Of a stretch of DNA of 5,369 nucleotides, positions 4,512 through 5,369 are shown piece after piece. The translations under genes were made by a program, and so were the position numbers. Source of the DNA: Desulfuromusa sp. (GTDB taxonomy: Bacteria > Desulfobacterota > Desulfuromonadia > Desulfuromonadales > Geopsychrobacteraceae); contig JAUVCS010000080.1 of the NCBI GenBank assembly GCA_030590745.1, forward strand, positions 1-5,369, read 5' to 3'. Each line of letters starts with the position of its first letter. Position 1 is the first letter of the stretch. The notes under the pieces were generated by a model. It saw nothing but the letters and a program-made list of their open reading frames with translations, made no database searches and had not been told where the DNA came from.

Positions 4512-5369
4512 TCATCTTTCAAACGGCAAGGTGATCTCTATCAGCAACCCCCCTTGGGGACGATTTTGTGCCGTAATTGATCCAGAGTGCAACTTGATCG
4601 CCCGTTCAGCAATTGCCAGTCCAATCCCGGTTCCACCGGTCTGACGATCCCGCGCAGCCGCGACTCGATAAAAAGCTTCAAACAATTTTTGCAGAGACTC
4701 TTCCGGGACCCCGGGGCCTTGATCAGCAACCCGGATCGTCCAATTTTCCGCCCCGGCGATTAAATCGACTGACACAGTGGTATTATTCGCAGTGTATTTT
4801 ACTGCATTGCGAATCACATTTTCCAGCGCTTGCGCCAGCAGATCCGGTGATCCTGAATAAATAGCGACCTCTGGAGCCTGGTAAACAACCTGGCACCGAC
4901 GTGTTTCCGCCTCGTAATTGGCATCTTCTACCAAATTGGCAAGCAACTCCTGCAGATCAAATTTTTGAAATGGAACCGTATTGACACCACTTTCCAGACG
5001 GGTCAGGTTGAGTAGCTGCCCGATCATGATATTCATCCGTTCAGCTTCCAGTTCAATCCTTGCAAGGGCTTTACTCTGCGCAGCAGAACTTTCCTGCTGC
5101 CGGGCAAGTTCCAGGGCGATTCCCAACCGGGCCAGAGGAGAACGTAATTCATGGGAGATATCCCGCAACAGATTTTTCTGTGATCCGACCAGAGCCTCTA
5201 TCTTTCCCGCCATTTCATCAAAATCATGCGCTAACTCAGCTAATTCATTCTTCCCTTTAACCTGATTGCCAATCCGGGTCGACAGATCACCATCCGCGAA
5301 CTTGCGGGTTGCTCTGCGCAAACGACCGATCGGAGCAGTCAGAGAGTGAGCCAGGAAATAACAGACCAC
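4512..5369 (-). CDS. Sensor histidine kinase, CpxA-like (N-terminus beyond window)
   Basis: This is the C-terminal 285 residues of a membrane-bound two-component sensor kinase. In order (window numbering) there is the end of a transmembrane helix (1-7), a HAMP linker with P13 and the D28-L-S-T-R motif (about 8-61), and a HisKA dimerisation domain with the phospho-acceptor H73 in RDISHELRSPLARL. The HATPase_c domain has N box ENVIRNAVKYT (183-193), G1 DQGPGV (216-221), F box FEAFYRV and G2 TGGTGIGLAI. Every catalytic motif is intact. The HAMP-HisKA sequence and the ending (GGTGIGLAIAERAIKLHSG, then GGLLIEITLPF) resemble E. coli CpxA, which senses envelope stress. The frame is open to the window edge, so the GTG there is not a start; the sensor domain and first helix are missing. 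The partner response regulator is probably upstream on the minus strand, outside the window. It converges on the LysR operon with a 55-bp gap. Confidence 0.93.
   Translation of the reverse strand: MVCYFLAHSLTAPIGRLRRATRKFADGDLSTRIGNQVKGKNELAELAHDFDEMAGKIEALVGSQKNLLRDISHELRSPLARLGIALELARQQESSAAQSKALARIELEAERMNIMIGQLLNLTRLESGVNTVPFQKFDLQELLANLVEDANYEAETRRCQVVYQAPEVAIYSGSPDLLAQALENVIRNAVKYTANNTTVSVDLIAGAENWTIRVADQGPGVPEESLQKLFEAFYRVAAARDRQTGGTGIGLAIAERAIKLHSGSITAQNRPQGGLLIEITLPFER

Noticed and set aside
4485..4518. AAGATGA-N20-TCATCTT inverted repeat between the convergent Cys-rich and kinase genes
   Set aside because: The stem is only 7 bp and A/T rich, with a 20-nt loop and no T-run, and one arm lies in the kinase stop region. 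It is too weak to call a terminator.
4541..5265. Several 62-94 codon frames overlapping the histidine kinase on both strands
   Set aside because: They are shadows of a well-conserved kinase with all catalytic boxes in one frame.

Overview
The window looks like ordinary chromosome from an anaerobic or iron-metabolising proteobacterium, most plausibly of the Desulfuromonadales/Geobacter type. That placement is an inference from three things: the anaerobe-style stand-alone NifU/IscU scaffold, the overall protein character, and base composition close to balanced. No rRNA, tRNA, CRISPR array, transposase or phage gene is visible. Both ends cut through genes. || Layout. Positions 1-199 (+) are the C-terminal end of glutamate-1-semialdehyde aminomutase (HemL, tetrapyrrole synthesis). 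Positions 200-583 hold no credible gene. The stretch carries several inverted repeats, one a perfect 13-bp stem, and looks like a dispersed non-coding repeat or transcript-end region between convergent genes. Positions 584-2581 (-) form a tight operon in the order iscU-like Fe-S scaffold, plsY (acyl-phosphate:glycerol-3-phosphate acyltransferase), mltG (endolytic murein transglycosylase). A candidate promoter with a CCTAA-N7-TTAGG palindrome lies upstream of the scaffold gene. Positions 2698-2928 (-) hold a separate small transcription unit: a 52-codon single-pass membrane protein with a very strong Shine-Dalgarno and its own intrinsic terminator. Positions 3032-4456 (+) are a LysR-type regulator followed by an uncharacterised 147-residue protein with a possible zinc-binding CxxC...CxH cluster. 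Positions 4512-5369 (-) are the C-terminal part of a CpxA-like sensor histidine kinase, convergent with the regulator operon. || How the parts fit. The 103-bp region between the small membrane-protein gene and the LysR gene has two face-to-face sigma70-like promoters that occupy almost the same bases, plus related TAGTGTA/TACACTA half-sites. This is the classic layout of a LysR regulator controlling a divergent target, here a 52-residue membrane protein of unknown function. This module (small membrane protein, LysR regulator, Cys-rich protein) is the least explained and most interesting part of the window. The scaffold-plsY-mltG operon joins Fe-S assembly, phospholipid synthesis and cell-wall synthesis in one transcript. 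The candidate operator ahead of it may make the two envelope genes follow Fe-S or redox status.
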